A stretch of 34,926 nt of DNA. It comes from Gallionellales bacterium RIFCSPLOWO2_02_FULL_57_47. Its GTDB lineage: Bacteria; Pseudomonadota; Gammaproteobacteria; Burkholderiales; Gallionellaceae. Below the pieces are notes generated by a model. The model saw only the letters and a program-made list of their open reading frames with translations. It did no database searches and was not told the DNA's origin. The stretch lies in assembly GCA_001801175.1 (NCBI GenBank), contig MGWZ01000046.1, positions 27,825 to 62,750 of the forward strand, written 5' to 3'. Shown piece after piece: positions 34,638 through 34,926 of this stretch. The number at the start of each line of letters is the position of its first letter. The stretch's first letter is position 1. The translations under genes were made by a program, and so were the position numbers.

Positions 34638-34840
34638 GCAAAAAAATAAAAGCAGCGGTATCTCACCATGAACGCGAAGTGGCCGAACTGCGCGCGGATC
34701 ATGAGCTGGCAGTCGAATATCTGAAAGCCGCCATGGAAACGCTCGACGACCCGAATGATCGTGCAGCAGGACTACTCGCACTGCGCACCGTTGCGGAAGC
34801 GTATGGCGGCCTTGGGGCAGTTGCGGCAGAAGCCGGGTAG
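34634..34840 (+). pseudogene. HigA-like antitoxin truncated by a group II intron
   Basis: This 68-residue frame (start at ATG 34634, AGGAG seven bases upstream) begins MSKKIKAAVSHHEREVAELR and ends ...AEAYGGLGAVAAEAG. Related antitoxins continue for about 30 more residues, completing the helix-turn-helix after AAEAG. Here the frame meets TAG three bases inside the group II intron. The N-terminal part is otherwise normal. Loss of most of the DNA-binding domain should weaken autorepression; whether neutralisation is kept is unknown. Confidence 0.75.
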
Positions 34841-34926
34841 AGTAGAGAGCAGGCTCTCGCCTGCCCTCCCTCATCAAACCGTACGTGCGGTTCTCCCGCA
34901 TACGGCTTTCCGATGTTCTTCTCACT
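34837..34926 (-). mobile_element. 3' end of a group II intron (domains V and VI), partial
   Basis: On the minus strand 34909-34876 read as a 34-base domain V: the catalytic AGC triad follows two A's, the stem AGCCGTATGCGG/CCGCACGTACGGTT is capped by a GAGA tetraloop and carries the usual bulge. It is followed by a domain VI-like hairpin (GGGCAGGC-GAGA-GCCTGCTC, within 34844-34870) and an end at ...CTAC, about 34837. The intron runs out of the window to the right, where its reverse transcriptase should lie. It is antisense to the antitoxin gene it interrupts. Confidence 0.75.

Noticed and set aside
34218..34925. Minus-strand frame of 235 codons at the right edge
   Set aside because: It reads through intron domains V and VI and then antisense to the toxin-antitoxin genes; the peptide MRRTSESRMRENRTYG is a usual artefact at group II intron ends.

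Overview
The window looks like chromosomal DNA of a betaproteobacterium, most likely in the Nitrosomonadales and possibly Gallionellaceae-like. This rests on the style of the protein sequences (SUF regulon, RhlE, Hsp20/Lon, surE-pcm-nlpD order), the moderately high GC, and the many short palindromic intergenic repeats. No marker gene fixes the genus, so the placement is inference.

Layout. Positions 190-2000 carry a rhodanese-domain protein, an unknown 131-residue protein and an orphan DUF934 protein. Positions 1969-3431 form a lower-GC accessory patch holding three small genes in a row. The last of these fuses the N-terminal domain of translation initiation factor IF-2 to a DUF4145-like domain; it is the best candidate here for an undescribed system. 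Then come hslR and a thioredoxin-like gene, overlapping (3614-4530), a secreted HELGH metallopeptidase-like protein (minus), an RhlE-type DEAD-box helicase (minus), sucC-sucD (minus), a flavin split-barrel protein, a short CDF-type metal transporter, and ppdK (minus).

Positions 14469-21430 are one compact Fe-S assembly operon: Rrf2/IscR-type regulator, A-type carrier, sufB, sufC, sufD, sufS, sufU, an Nfu-type protein and a Rieske ferredoxin. Most genes from sufB on overlap by 1-4 bases. A near-perfect IscR type 1-like operator lies on the -10 box of the regulator promoter, suggesting autoregulation by cluster status.

Positions 21431-23000 are a degraded region: two near-identical 70-base REP palindromes, a remnant of a REP-associated tyrosine transposase, and a broken gene for an extracellular metzincin whose 3' end, including the stop codon, comes from a REP. 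A tRNA-Pro(GGG) and an MHS-family transporter follow. Next are surE-pcm, a 339-base MITE-like element whose right inverted repeat contains the nlpD start codon, nlpD, a radical SAM gene in the place where rpoS often lies, and rep helicase. After a 530-base repeat-rich gap come hsp20-lon (minus strand, with a textbook heat-shock sigma-32 promoter). The window ends in a HigB/HigA-type toxin-antitoxin pair whose antitoxin is cut short by the 3' end of a group II intron inserted in antisense orientation.

Coordinates, repeats and GC figures were read and counted by hand; no database search was run.
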